DNA of 64,000 nucleotides from Helicobacter cetorum MIT 99-5656 (GCF_000259275.1 NC_017735.1:744001-808000), one strand, 5' to 3'; positions 30,603 to 40,432 are shown, counted from the stretch's first letter. Notes: generated by a model from the sequence alone, not told the origin. Numbers and translations: made by a program.

Positions 30603-33077
30603 ATGCTTTCCAATAAAACTTTAACCTGTATTTCTTTATTTTCTGGGGCGGGGGTGGGGTGCTATGGACTTAGAGAAGAGGGGTTTGAATGCATTGCGAC
30701 TAATGAGATTTTAGAAAAACGCTTGAATATCCAAAAAATTAATCATAAATGTAAATTTGATGAAAGCTATATCTGTGGAGATATTAAAGAGTTAGAAACC
30801 AAAGAAAAAATTTTAAAACAAATTGAGTTTTATTCTAAAAATTTTGATAATGACAGAGTTGATTTAATGATAGCAACCCCACCTTGTCAAGGTATGAGCG
30901 TAGCTAATCATAAAAAGAAAAATGATGAAATCAAACGAAACTCTTTGGTCGTTGAGAGTATTGAGCTTATCAAACAAATTAAACCTAGATTTTTTATTTT
31001 AGAAAATGTGCCTAGTTTTTATAAAACAGGTTGTATAGATAAAAATGACAATTTATTAGAAATAGGAACTATGATAGAGCAAAATTTGAGTGGTGATTAT
31101 ATGCTCTATAATGAAGTGATAAATTTTAAGAATTACGGAGCAAATTCAAGCCGAACAAGAACCTTAGTTATAGGAGTTTGTAAAGATTTTAAAGATTTTG
31201 TAAGCGTGTTAGAATTTTTTCCTGATTTTCAAAAAGAAAAAACATTAAAAGAAATAATTGGCTCATTAAAATCGCTTAATTGGGGCGAATTTGATAGCAC
31301 AGATTTTTATCATAGTTTTAGAACTTACCCAAAGCATATGCAAGAATGGATTAAGGATTTAAAAGAAGGACAGAGTGCGTTTGATAATACAGAATTAAAT
31401 AAAAAACCCCATAGAGTAATTGATGGTCAAATTGTCTTAAATGTTTCTAAAAATGGCGACAAGTATAAAAGACAAAGATATGACAGCATAGCCCCATGTA
31501 TTCATACAAGAAACGACCAAATGGCTAGCCAAAACACCATCCACCCCAAAGACAATAGGGTATTTTCTATTAGAGAGCTTATGCTTTTAATGAATATTCC
31601 TAGTGGTTTTAGATGGTTGAATTTAGAACTAGAAAAATTAAACACCCTTAGTCAAAAAGAAAAAGAAAAAATTTCTAAACAAAATGAAATGAATATTAGA
31701 CAGAGTATTGGAGAGGCAGTCCCTACGATTATTTTTAAGCAAGTTGCTTTAAAAATTAAAAATTTTATGTCTCAAATTCATTTAAGTTATAAAGAAATTA
31801 TTAAACTTATTGACACGCACACTTTGCAAGAGCCACAAAATTTAAAGCGATTTATTTTGAAAAATAAAAATCAAATTTCAAGGGCTAGTCTAATTAGTTT
31901 AGCAGAAATGGCTAATTCTAAACGCACAGAAAAAAGTGCGTATTTTACAAACCCTTTCATCGTTAATGAAATCGCTAAGTTATTGCCAAGTTTTAAACAA
32001 GATAGTATCACAATCATAGAACCAAGTGTAGGGTGTGGAAACTTTCTAAGTGTGCTTTTCAAAAAATATGCCTCTATTGGAAAAGTTTATTTAAAGTGTA
32101 TAGATATTGATAAAAACAGCTTAGAAATTTTAGAGATTTTATATAAAGATTACATTCCTAACAATTTTGAAATAGAATTAATTTGTGCGGATTTTTTAAC
32201 TTGTAAATGCGATAAAGTAGATTTAATTGTAGGTAATCCCCCTTTTAGTAAAACGCTTGAAAAATTTAAAGATTGCAGTTTAAGTTTAACCAATTTAGCA
32301 GGGGTATTTTTAGAAAAATCTTTAAAATTAGCAGAGTATATCGCTTTGATTATGCCTAAAAACCTTTTAAATACTAAAGAATATGCACAAACTAGAACTA
32401 AGCTTGAAAAAAAGGGTATAAAAGCTATTTTAGATTTTGGCGAGCTTGGTTTTAGGGGGGTTTTAATAGAAACCATTGCTATTATCACACAAAAATCAAA
32501 AGAAATTTTGGTGCGCTCATTACCCCTAAATCTAAGCATAGAGCAAAAACCAAGCTATATATTTGACAAGCAATTGCCCTATTGGGTCATTTATCGTAAT
32601 GCTTTTTTTGATAGTGTGTTTAACTCTATGCAATTTGGTATTTTTGATGTCTTTAGAGACAGACAAATCACTAATTCTAATTCTACCTTGATTAAAAATG
32701 ATATTGCTGTGATTAAATCTCGCAACATTGATGAAAAAGGCAACATTATAAGCATTAAAAACTATGATAGTTATATCCAAAAAGAAATTTTAGATAAATT
32801 TAAAGTCTCTTCATTTTTAGATAGAGATGATGTCTATTTAACGCCCAATATGACCTATAAGCCAAGGCTTTTGAAAAAAGAAAAGGGCTATGTGGTTAAT
32901 GGCTCTATGGCTATTTTAATCCCTAAAAATCCTATATCTTTAAGCAAAGAACAATGCAATTATATTTCTAGCATTGAATTTAGAGATTTTTATAAAATTG
33001 CTAGAAATTATCAAACACGCACCTTAAATATTGATAGCATGAGTTGTTGGTGGTTTGGAATTTTAAAGGATAGCTAA
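30603..33077 (+). CDS. Fused m5C plus m6A DNA methyltransferase (M.HpyAV type)
   Basis: An 824-residue fusion of two methyltransferases. The N-terminal half is a cytosine-C5 enzyme: SLFSGAGVGCYGL SAM loop, TPPCQG with nucleophile Cys95, ENVPSF, and the RTLVIG motif. The C-terminal half is an adenine-N6 enzyme: SAM motif EPSVGCGNF, catalytic NPPF (545-548) and a target-recognition region to the end. This corresponds to HP0054, the partner of HP0053, which I recall as HpyAV (CCTTC/GAAGG, the two strands carrying different modified bases). Recognition sequence here is inference. It overlaps the next gene's ATG by one base. Confidence 0.88.
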   Translation: MLSNKTLTCISLFSGAGVGCYGLREEGFECIATNEILEKRLNIQKINHKCKFDESYICGDIKELETKEKILKQIEFYSKNFDNDRVDLMIATPPCQGMSVANHKKKNDEIKRNSLVVESIELIKQIKPRFFILENVPSFYKTGCIDKNDNLLEIGTMIEQNLSGDYMLYNEVINFKNYGANSSRTRTLVIGVCKDFKDFVSVLEFFPDFQKEKTLKEIIGSLKSLNWGEFDSTDFYHSFRTYPKHMQEWIKDLKEGQSAFDNTELNKKPHRVIDGQIVLNVSKNGDKYKRQRYDSIAPCIHTRNDQMASQNTIHPKDNRVFSIRELMLLMNIPSGFRWLNLELEKLNTLSQKEKEKISKQNEMNIRQSIGEAVPTIIFKQVALKIKNFMSQIHLSYKEIIKLIDTHTLQEPQNLKRFILKNKNQISRASLISLAEMANSKRTEKSAYFTNPFIVNEIAKLLPSFKQDSITIIEPSVGCGNFLSVLFKKYASIGKVYLKCIDIDKNSLEILEILYKDYIPNNFEIELICADFLTCKCDKVDLIVGNPPFSKTLEKFKDCSLSLTNLAGVFLEKSLKLAEYIALIMPKNLLNTKEYAQTRTKLEKKGIKAILDFGELGFRGVLIETIAIITQKSKEILVRSLPLNLSIEQKPSYIFDKQLPYWVIYRNAFFDSVFNSMQFGIFDVFRDRQITNSNSTLIKNDIAVIKSRNIDEKGNIISIKNYDSYIQKEILDKFKVSSFLDRDDVYLTPNMTYKPRLLKKEKGYVVNGSMAILIPKNPISLSKEQCNYISSIEFRDFYKIARNYQTRTLNIDSMSCWWFGILKDS

Positions 33078-34331
33078 TGAAAGAACAACAAATTATTGAT
33101 TTTTTAAACTCTAAAAATTATGATATTAGAAAAACACAAAATGCAAGATGGATAGATTAGAAAATGCACCGCCGATGTGTTGTCTATCATTTCTGATTGC
33201 ATTTTAGAATTTACGCAATATGATATTAAAAAATCATTTTCTGTTAAAGATATTTGGGATAGCCCTTACACACATGAAAATGTCAAAATGATTTTTTCTA
33301 AACCTGATTTAAATTCTGATTTTTCTGTGCATGAATACGATAAATTTTTTTCTCAGCCCATTAAATTATTAGCCTATAGTGGTATTTTATCTGAAACCAA
33401 AAATGGTAATAAAAATACTTATACGATACAAAATATAGAATTATTAGAGTATCTCATGCAACGAGAAACAAATGCTTTAAAGTTCCTTATTTTATACATT
33501 CAAAAGGTGTTAAGAAATAGTGGAATTTATCCTATATTTGACAATTTTTTACAAAAACAAAATAAAGAAAGTTTTATTCAACTAAAAGAAAGTTTTGTGG
33601 CTTTTACCATAAATAACACAGCTATCAATAACGCCACCGAATGCTTTAGAATTTTTACTAAAATCCTTAATCCTTTGGCTTTTTATTATGGTAAAAAAGG
33701 CACAAGAAAGGGGTATTTATCAGAAACGATTATATCAAGAGATGAACTTAATTATAATCGTATCAATTGGCGAGATGTAGGCAAAGATAAAAATATTACT
33801 AGACAAGAACACAAGCTTACGAACCCAAAAATCATCGCTAATGCTAACTATCTTGTTCAAAAAGCTAAGAAAGTTGTAAAACAATACAATGATAGATTCA
33901 ATAACTCTTTTTCAGAAGTAAAACAAGAAAATGAAAACTCACAAGCTACGCAAATGCACCATATTTTTCCTGTGCAAGATTTTCCTAGTATCGCCGACTA
34001 CATAGAAAATCTTATTACACTCACGCCCAATCAGCACTTTATTTACGCTCACCCTAACAATCAAACTCGTTTTATTGATAAAGATTTTCAATATATCTGT
34101 TTGTTAGCTAAAACAACTACAATTCTTAATGATATTCAAGGCATATACGATTGGAATAATTATATTTTTGTATTAAATATGGGTCTCAATACAACTCTTT
34201 TTTGTCAAGTAGGCAACGAATGGGAATTATTGCAAACGATAGATACTTTTTATACAGATTTTGATAAAAACAAATATCAAAACTTGCAATCTAAAAACGA
34301 TTTAAGAGCGTTTTTTAAACCAAATAACTAA
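33077..34331 (+). pseudogene. HpyAV-like HNH restriction endonuclease, frameshifted
   Basis: The ATG overlaps the methyltransferase stop (TAATG). Codons 1-27 read MKEQQIIDFLNSKNYDIRKT... to ARWID, then TAG at 33158. The remainder is open in another frame to 34331. Removing one T at 33157/33158 gives ARWID-RKCTADVLSII and a continuous 417-codon gene, so a single-base insertion explains both the stop and the frame change. The C-terminal part carries an HNH/beta-beta-alpha-Me pattern (MHHIFPVQDF, ENLITLTPNQH), as described for HpyAV. A GTG at 33177 could start a 384-residue fragment but has no ribosome site. It overlaps the convergent pdxA end by 17 bases. A sequencing error is the alternative. 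Confidence 0.8.
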
Positions 34332-35238
34332 TCGCATTCAAATAGCTTTTATTGCTCGCTTTGTTTTGATAAGCAATGTCAAACGCTGTGCCATGGTCAG
34401 TAGAAGTGCGTAAAATGGGGGCATTCAAGCTTACATTAATGCTTTCATCAAAATAGAGAGCTTTTAAAGGGGCTAAGCCAGCGTCATGGCTCATGCTCAC
34501 ATAAAAGGGTGTTATAGCCCTTCTTCTATAACTAAAAGCACTATCAGCGCTCAAAGGCCCTAGACAGCATTCAAAGCCTAGCATTTCATTACATTGTTGA
34601 ATCGCTTTTAGAATCTTTTTATCTTCTTTTCCAAATAAGCCATCTTCGCCCGCATGGGGATTAAAGCCACACACCTGAATAAGTTTGGCTTGAGTGCTTT
34701 TTTGAAAGGCTAATAAAAACTTCATTAAAGCCTTAGTTTGAATAAGTTCAGAAACCTTACTTAAAGGCACATGGTCAGTGAATAGCCCCACAAAGAGCTT
34801 AGAGCACCCAAGCATCATAATGATTTCATGCTCTTTATAGCGTTGCTTTAAAAAATCGGTATGCCCCACATAAGGAATTTGGGCTTGTTGCCATGCAAGC
34901 TTGTTAATAGGCATGGTGCAAATCCCATCAACTTCTTTATTATCTGCTAACTCACAAGCTTTTTTAAAACTTTCAAAGCTATACGCCCCACTTGTTGCAT
35001 CCACTTTTCCTATCGTGCTAGAATCTAGCAAAGGTAAAGGGGCGTTGATAGCAAGTGTTCTAAGAGATTTAATGTCATAGGCGTTATGAAGTAACTGGTT
35101 GGCCTGAACTAAAAGCTTGCTATCAACAATGTATAGTGGTTCACAGAGTTTGCTCACTTCTTTATGGCTTTTTAAAATTAGCTCTAAACTGATACCTTGA
35201 ATATCCCCACAACTAATGGCAATTTTCTTTTTAACCAT
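34315..35238 (-). CDS. pdxA: 4-hydroxythreonine-4-phosphate dehydrogenase
   Basis: Oxidises 4-phosphohydroxy-L-threonine in the DXP-dependent pyridoxal-phosphate pathway. It is 307 residues. Family motifs are ISCGDIQGI at the N-terminus, VGHTDFL with a metal-ligand His, GLFTDHVPL, CGFNPHAGEDG, and MSHDAGLAP. The start directly abuts the pdxJ stop, so the two form an operon whose enzymes act in consecutive steps. Confidence 0.95.
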   Translation of the reverse strand: MVKKKIAISCGDIQGISLELILKSHKEVSKLCEPLYIVDSKLLVQANQLLHNAYDIKSLRTLAINAPLPLLDSSTIGKVDATSGAYSFESFKKACELADNKEVDGICTMPINKLAWQQAQIPYVGHTDFLKQRYKEHEIIMMLGCSKLFVGLFTDHVPLSKVSELIQTKALMKFLLAFQKSTQAKLIQVCGFNPHAGEDGLFGKEDKKILKAIQQCNEMLGFECCLGPLSADSAFSYRRRAITPFYVSMSHDAGLAPLKALYFDESINVSLNAPILRTSTDHGTAFDIAYQNKASNKSYLNAISYLV

Positions 35239-36027
35239 TTAGCGTTTAATGAGTTGTGCCATTTCTAAAATCGCCTTTTCTAATCCTACAAACACAGCTT
35301 TTGAGATAACGCTATGCCCGATATTAAGTTCTCTTAAGGAAGGAATTTTTAACAATTCTTTTACATTAGAATAATTCAATCCATGCCCAGCGCACACTTC
35401 AATGCCCATAAAAAACGCTTCTTTGCTCGCTCTTCTTAATTGTAAAAAAGCGTTTTGCAATTCTTCTTTCAATTCTTTAGGGCTTTTTTCTTTAAGTGAG
35501 CTTAAAGCATTAATATGATTATTAGCACTAGAGTGTAAAGCATTGTGTAAATTCGCATACACTCCGGTATGAAACTCCACTTGCTTAATCTTGTATTCTC
35601 TTGCAAAATCAAGAGCTTCTTTTAAAGGGTCAATAAATAAGGACACTTCAATACCCCTATTTTGATACGCTCTTATAGCTTTTGGCAAATCTTTTAAAGA
35701 GCAATCTAATCCGCCTTCTGTAGTAATCTCAGCCCTATTTTCAGGCACGATAGTAACCTTGCTAGGCTTGATTTTTAAAGAGCATAAAAATTCAGTGACA
35801 TGAGTATTAATAGAGCATTCAATATTGATAGGCAAAAAACTATTTTCAAGCAATCTAAGAACATCTTCATTTTGAATGTGTCGCCTATCTTCTCTTAAAT
35901 GAATGGTGATTAAATCCACTTTATGGGTGTTTTTAGCAATAAACAAAGCTTCTAAAATTTCAGGTTCGTAAGTCTTTCTCACTTCCCTTAAAGTAACGAT
36001 ATGGTCAATATTTAATCCAAAACGCAT
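35239..36027 (-). CDS. pdxJ: Pyridoxine 5-phosphate synthase
   Basis: Condenses the PdxA product with 1-deoxyxylulose-5-phosphate to give pyridoxine phosphate. The 262-residue TIM barrel starts MRFGLNIDHIVTLREVRKT and contains TIHLREDRRHI, EFHTGVYA and the C-terminal CAGHGLNYSNV and LNIGHSVISKA phosphate-binding motifs. It is the first gene of pdxJ-pdxA, with an AAGGATAACC ribosome site. Confidence 0.96.
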   Translation of the reverse strand: MRFGLNIDHIVTLREVRKTYEPEILEALFIAKNTHKVDLITIHLREDRRHIQNEDVLRLLENSFLPINIECSINTHVTEFLCSLKIKPSKVTIVPENRAEITTEGGLDCSLKDLPKAIRAYQNRGIEVSLFIDPLKEALDFAREYKIKQVEFHTGVYANLHNALHSSANNHINALSSLKEKSPKELKEELQNAFLQLRRASKEAFFMGIEVCAGHGLNYSNVKELLKIPSLRELNIGHSVISKAVFVGLEKAILEMAQLIKR

Positions 36028-36129
36028 GGTTATCCTTTTATTTTAATAATAATGATTTTTGAAATTGTAACACAAAATCTACTTCTTATATCCATAAAGA
36101 TTTTGTCATCAAGCTATCTTTTAAAATGC

Positions 36130-36135
36130 TATAAT
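36130..36135 (+). promoter_or_regulatory. -10 box of wecA-lpxF
   Basis: TATAAT in TGCTATAATACCC, about 33 bases before the chosen wecA start. Divergent from pdxJ. Confidence 0.55.
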
Positions 36136-36167
36136 ACCCAAACTAAAACCATTAAAAAGTGTTATCT

Positions 36168-37166
36168 GTGCTATATTTTTTAACCAGCTTCTTCATTTGC
36201 TCTCTAGTTGTCCTGTGGTCTAAAAAATCCATGCTCTTTATAGATAATGCGAACAAAATACAAGGCTTTCACCATGCAAAAACCCCACGAGCTGGGGGGC
36301 TTGGTATTTTTTTCTCTTTTGTATTAGCCTACTTTTTAGAGCCTTTGGAAATGCCTTTTAAGGGGGTTTTTGTTTTTTTAGGGTTGTTGTTAGTCTTTTT
36401 GAGTGGGTTTTTAGAAGACATTAATCTCTCACTCAGCCCAAAAACTCGCCTTATTTTACAGAGCATAGGGATAGTCTGTATTCTTTTCTCCACGCCTTTA
36501 GTAGTGAGTGATTTCTCACCCCTTTTTAGTTTGCCCTATGTTTTGGCATTTTTATTCGCTATTTTTATGCTTGTAGGCATTAGCAACGCCATTAACATCA
36601 TTGATGGGTTTAACGGACTTGCATCAGGAATTTGTGTCATCACTCTTTTAGTCATTCACTATATAGAGCCCATTAGTTTTGCTTGCCTGTTAGCCTACAT
36701 GGTGCTTGGCTTTATGGTTTTAAATTTTCCTTTAGGAAAAATCTTTTTGGGCGATGGGGGGGCGTATTTTTTAGGATTAGTGTGTGGGATTTTGCTCTTG
36801 CATCTGAGTTTAGAACAAAAAATCAGCGTGTTTTTTGGACTCAATTTAATGCTTTATCCGGTCATTGAAGTGCTTTTTAGTATTCTTAGGCGTAAACTCA
36901 GACGCCAAAAAGCCACCATGCCCGATAACTTGCATCTGCACACCCTTTTGTTTAAAGCGTTGCAGCAACGCTCTTTGATTTATCCTAACTCCTTGTGTGC
37001 TTTCATTCTTATTCTATGCAACTTGCCTTTTGTTTTGGTGAGCGTCTTTTTTTGTTTGAACGCCCCTGTTTTGATTGCAATAAGCTTAGTTTTTATAGCG
37101 TGCTATTTAGTAGCATACGCCTATTTAAACAGACAAGTCCATCCACCCAAAAGGCAAAAATTTTAA
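36168..37166 (+). CDS. wecA: Undecaprenyl-phosphate GlcNAc-1-phosphate transferase WecA
   Basis: Membrane enzyme that starts O-antigen synthesis by transferring GlcNAc-1-phosphate to undecaprenyl phosphate. It has 332 residues with about ten spans. Typical motifs are the KTPRAGG-type sequence AKTPRAGGLGIF near the N-terminus, the NIIDGFNGL loop, the FLGDGGAYFLG loop and a cytosolic DNLHLHTLL (His-x-His) motif. The GTG at 36168 gives the N-terminus I remember for H. pylori (MLYFLTS); a GTG at 36159 is equally open. Corresponds to HP1581. Confidence 0.88.
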   Translation: MLYFLTSFFICSLVVLWSKKSMLFIDNANKIQGFHHAKTPRAGGLGIFFSFVLAYFLEPLEMPFKGVFVFLGLLLVFLSGFLEDINLSLSPKTRLILQSIGIVCILFSTPLVVSDFSPLFSLPYVLAFLFAIFMLVGISNAINIIDGFNGLASGICVITLLVIHYIEPISFACLLAYMVLGFMVLNFPLGKIFLGDGGAYFLGLVCGILLLHLSLEQKISVFFGLNLMLYPVIEVLFSILRRKLRRQKATMPDNLHLHTLLFKALQQRSLIYPNSLCAFILILCNLPFVLVSVFFCLNAPVLIAISLVFIACYLVAYAYLNRQVHPPKRQKF

Positions 37167-37762
37167 TGAAAAAACTTAAAAGTCTTTTTTTCAGTTTGCT
37201 ACTATGGGTATGTCCACTAGAGAGCAAACCCTTGAATGAAGGGGCTTATATCCTACAAGAAATTGGCGATGTGCTTCGTTTCTTGCCTATTTTTGTCGGC
37301 ACGGTGAGTTTGGCTATGCGAGATTATAGGGGCTTTGGAGAATTAGCTGTAGGGACTTTAGCCGCTCAAACAGTTATCTATGGGATTAAAGGAGCTTTTA
37401 GCGCTGCACATAAAAATGGGGCTAAAGTAGAATTTGCTAAACGCCCATGCTGTAATTCATGGCGAGGCATGCCAAGTGGGCATGCTGGGGGGGTGTTTAG
37501 TGCGGCTGGGTTTGTATATTATCGCTATGGGTGGAAACCAGCCATTCCTGTTATCGCCCTTGCAATACTCACTGATGCAAGCAGAGTGGTCGCTAAAAAA
37601 CATAGCGTTTTACAAGTAGTGGTAGGGAGTCTTATAGGCTGGGGAGTTGCGTATTTATTTACCACACGCTACAGACCCAAACAATGGATGCTCTACCCTG
37701 AAATCTCTAGTGATTTTAAGGGCAGTAACCGCTATGGGGTGAGCTTTTCTTATCAATGGTGA
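37166..37762 (+). CDS. lpxF: Lipid A 4-prime-phosphatase LpxF (PAP2 family)
   Basis: PAP2 phosphatase that removes the 4-prime phosphate of lipid A and so lowers surface negative charge, giving polymyxin resistance and poor TLR4 recognition in H. pylori (HP1580). It has 198 residues with several spans. The phosphatase motifs are FAKRP (motif 1; its Lys spacing is one residue off the strict consensus), PSGH (motif 2) and SRVVAKKH, a perfect SRX5H (motif 3). The ATG overlaps the wecA stop (TAATG). A longer upstream-extended frame inside wecA is rejected. Confidence 0.88.
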   Translation: MKKLKSLFFSLLLWVCPLESKPLNEGAYILQEIGDVLRFLPIFVGTVSLAMRDYRGFGELAVGTLAAQTVIYGIKGAFSAAHKNGAKVEFAKRPCCNSWRGMPSGHAGGVFSAAGFVYYRYGWKPAIPVIALAILTDASRVVAKKHSVLQVVVGSLIGWGVAYLFTTRYRPKQWMLYPEISSDFKGSNRYGVSFSYQW

Positions 37763-37777
37763 ATAAAAGGTTTTAAA

Positions 37778-38215
37778 GTGTTAAAAAGATTATTATTAGT
37801 GTTATTGTTTTTAGGATTTTTAAGAGCAGAAGCAGATTTGGGGCATTATGAAATAATTGCCGAACTTTCAAAGGCTTTTTTGAAAGCTAAGAATGCCTTT
37901 ACTATGCTTAATCAAACTCTCAAAACTTGCGTTGAAACAGAAGATGATGCCACTCAAATACGCATTCAAAGCGCTTTCTTGGGAAGTCTGTCTAGTTCAG
38001 AGCAACAATTTTATGACTACTTTGAGCAGGGTTTTAAAAGTATAGAAAATCTAAAAACCTTGCTTAAAAACATTGAATCTTTAGAGGAGTCTTCAAGCAA
38101 GATTCCATGTGCAATCCAAAAAAATGCTAAAAATTTTGAAATTCTAGATGAAGTTATGGTGCAAATCATAGATTTAGAAGAGCAAATGGATAGGTTTATT
38201 AACAACACCAAATAA
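37778..38215 (+). CDS. Small exported protein, unknown function
   Basis: A 145-residue protein with a signal peptide (MLKRLLLVLLFLGFLRA) and a mostly helical mature part. Two Cys (KTCVE and IPCAI) could form a disulphide. The GTG start at 37778 has AAAGG upstream and lies 15 bases after lpxF, so it is likely co-transcribed with wecA-lpxF. By position it corresponds to HP1579; I know no function for it. Convergent with the next outer-membrane protein gene. Confidence 0.7.
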   Translation: MLKRLLLVLLFLGFLRAEADLGHYEIIAELSKAFLKAKNAFTMLNQTLKTCVETEDDATQIRIQSAFLGSLSSSEQQFYDYFEQGFKSIENLKTLLKNIESLEESSSKIPCAIQKNAKNFEILDEVMVQIIDLEEQMDRFINNTK

Positions 38216-38269
38216 GGTTGTTTTATCCCTTACTTTAACAAGCTTCATTGTAAATCATCACACAAAACT

Positions 38270-39787
38270 TCAAAAAGAATAAGTGAGTTGGCAACGCACC
38301 CGATACATTCTAATCTGTCCGAATAAATTCGCATAATAAAGTTGGGCTGTGAATCGGTTGCCCACCTTGTAAGCAATGCTTGGGGTAATCTCTCCAAAAG
38401 TCGCATTCTTAGTTGCTCTAAAGCCCCTATAGGCTGGATCCCAACCACGATATTGTTTTAAGTCGCTCAAATCAGTATCCCCTTCCCACAAAGTGAAGTT
38501 ATTTTTACCGGTAACAAACACTAAATCCAACGCAAACAATAAATTCTTGTAGCGATAATCTAGTTGCGAATACACCGAATACATGCTTGTATTCTTAGTC
38601 GCTCCCCCACCAATAAGTCCAAAGCCCATGCTACCATGCCCTTGGCTACCATTCCATAATTTACCAGCCGTTTTTAGCCCCCCTACATTATCAATTAAAC
38701 TTGCATAGCCTTGAGCAAAACTCCCAAAAGTCCCAACCATCGCATAAAACCCATGCCTTTCTACGCTCACTTGAAAATTATAAACCCCCCTACTTTGGGC
38801 TAATTCTTGTGGGGCATGACCTAGCATAGTTTCTCGCTTGACTTTATCTTTAAAATAAGTGGCTAAGAATTGCGAACGCTTAGTTTGAAACTCCGCCTTG
38901 TTATTCACTCCTGCTGTGGCTAACTGAAACAAGACATTCACAAATTGATGCTCCCCACCCCATTGATAACGATAACTAGCTTCAGTAAAAATCATGTAAT
39001 CAATAAGCTTATGAGCATATAAATCATACAATTTTGCCCTAAAATGATGGCGGTTTTCAAAACCAAATTTCTTACCATACCCTACCCCACCTATCAAAAG
39101 GGCGTTCCCTATGCCAGCTCCCCAAATGCTCCCCTTTGTATTAGCTCCAAGAGTTTTCCCCCTACAATCAAAACGCCCGGTTTTAGGGTTGAGTTTGACA
39201 CCAGTCAAGCTTCCTTCACATTTCACCCCATTAGTATCATAGCCAACGCCTGCACTATACAAATCGTCCGCCATCCAGCTTCCAAAAGCCGAAAAATCAA
39301 ATACAAAATCCTTTAAATCCTTACTGCTAAAACTCGCCCCAATCGCTCTGTCCGTGCTTTTATCGTTAAAGGGCGTGTTTAAATTCATCTCGCCCACCTG
39401 TGCGTAAGACTTGAATAATGATTTTTTAACAAAAAGATTATTGAAACTAAAAATATCATATTGACTTTTCATTCTCACGCCCCTAGAGCCTTGAATGTCA
39501 TCCCACACCTGCCTATTTTTAGGTGGCACGCCTGAACCTTGCGAAAAGAATATTCCCGAAGTGAAAGAAAAGCCCTTGTATTCACCAGTGCTTAAATCCG
39601 CCTTAATACGAAATTGAAAGCCATTTCCATTACCCGTTTTACCTCCATCCTGAGTGAAACGCCCAAAAACAAACCCATCTAAATTTGCATTTTGCACTAA
39701 ATCTATTAAAGGGGTTTTAGCATTTAATACAGACACTAATAATAGTATGCCATTCAAACCCAAGAAAGCTATTCTACCCATTCGCAC
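38270..39787 (-). CDS. Outer-membrane porin-like protein, Hof family
   Basis: A 505-residue beta-barrel protein with a signal peptide ending VLNA. The mature part begins KTPLIDLVQNANLDGFVFGRFTQ, and alternating hydrophobic/aromatic strands follow, ending YRVRCQLTYSF with the terminal Phe used for outer-membrane assembly. Composition, length and the GFVFGRF start match the Helicobacter Hof outer-membrane group, related to OprD-like porins. Substrate unknown. The start is GTG 39787 with AAGGAG six bases upstream; the ATG two codons later is less well spaced. One disulphide pair is likely (KCEG, DCRG). Confidence 0.8.
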   Translation of the reverse strand: MRMGRIAFLGLNGILLLVSVLNAKTPLIDLVQNANLDGFVFGRFTQDGGKTGNGNGFQFRIKADLSTGEYKGFSFTSGIFFSQGSGVPPKNRQVWDDIQGSRGVRMKSQYDIFSFNNLFVKKSLFKSYAQVGEMNLNTPFNDKSTDRAIGASFSSKDLKDFVFDFSAFGSWMADDLYSAGVGYDTNGVKCEGSLTGVKLNPKTGRFDCRGKTLGANTKGSIWGAGIGNALLIGGVGYGKKFGFENRHHFRAKLYDLYAHKLIDYMIFTEASYRYQWGGEHQFVNVLFQLATAGVNNKAEFQTKRSQFLATYFKDKVKRETMLGHAPQELAQSRGVYNFQVSVERHGFYAMVGTFGSFAQGYASLIDNVGGLKTAGKLWNGSQGHGSMGFGLIGGGATKNTSMYSVYSQLDYRYKNLLFALDLVFVTGKNNFTLWEGDTDLSDLKQYRGWDPAYRGFRATKNATFGEITPSIAYKVGNRFTAQLYYANLFGQIRMYRVRCQLTYSF

Positions 39788-39823
39788 TTCTAACTCCTTG
39801 CTTTGGCTATTCGCACTTTAGAT

Positions 39824-39839
39824 TTTACAATCTTGTAAA
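39824..39839. promoter_or_regulatory. Dyad upstream of the Hof gene
   Basis: TTTACAA-TC-TTGTAAA, perfect 7-bp arms, about 37 bases upstream of the start. On the minus strand it overlaps a TAAAAT that could be the -10 box, so it may be an operator. Confidence 0.35.
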
Positions 39840-40375
39840 TAAAAAGTTAATAAATTTTATTAAAAAAGATAGAAAATGAAAAGCACTGAAAAAAAAACTT
39901 TTTTATATTCTCTTCTTTATTGTTAAACATGATAATAAGGATTGAGTTTAAAAATTCTTTTATTTCTTAATTTTTATAATATTGGGTTGATTTTAAAAAT
40001 TCTTTTTTAGTCCTATATCAAACAAATATGGATTGTTAAAAAGCGTTTATCAATACAACTTAACCCACTATTGTATTTGGCAAGAAACATCTTTTTTTTG
40101 AATCCATATAAATCACATAAAGAAACTTGCAAATCATAGCAATTGGCTTGTCAATGCAATGCCTAATAAATGGCATTTAATATCTTGCCTAGACTTAATA
40201 TTAAGAACTCCAAATAATATTTAAAAATAACAAAAAGTCTTTAAGGGGATGCTTTCTTTAAAAACCTATCAATGGGTAAGCATATTTTTATACTTACAGA
40301 CACTAGATTGACAGAGACAGATTTTTGTTATTACCCCCACATAATTTATTCTCAATTTAAAAAGTTTAATAGAAT

Positions 40376-40432
40376 TCTTTAGCTCTACTAAAAATGCTTT
40401 CTATACATATTTCATTGAAAGAGAGCTAAAGA
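40376..40432 (-). terminator. 11-bp inverted repeat after the Hor gene
   Basis: TCTTTAGCTCT and AGAGCTAAAGA are perfect 11-bp arms with a 35-base loop, starting 26 bases after the stop of the Hor-like gene. The long loop makes terminator function uncertain. Confidence 0.35.

Noticed and set aside
36766-36772. G7 runs in wecA, lpxF and tatD
   Set aside because: Each encodes conserved Gly codons, and seven G is at or below the length expected to slip often.
36995-37165. Longer lpxF reading frame beginning inside wecA
   Set aside because: It overlaps the wecA C-terminus in another frame; the ATG at 37166 overlaps the wecA stop and gives a normal signal-anchor start.
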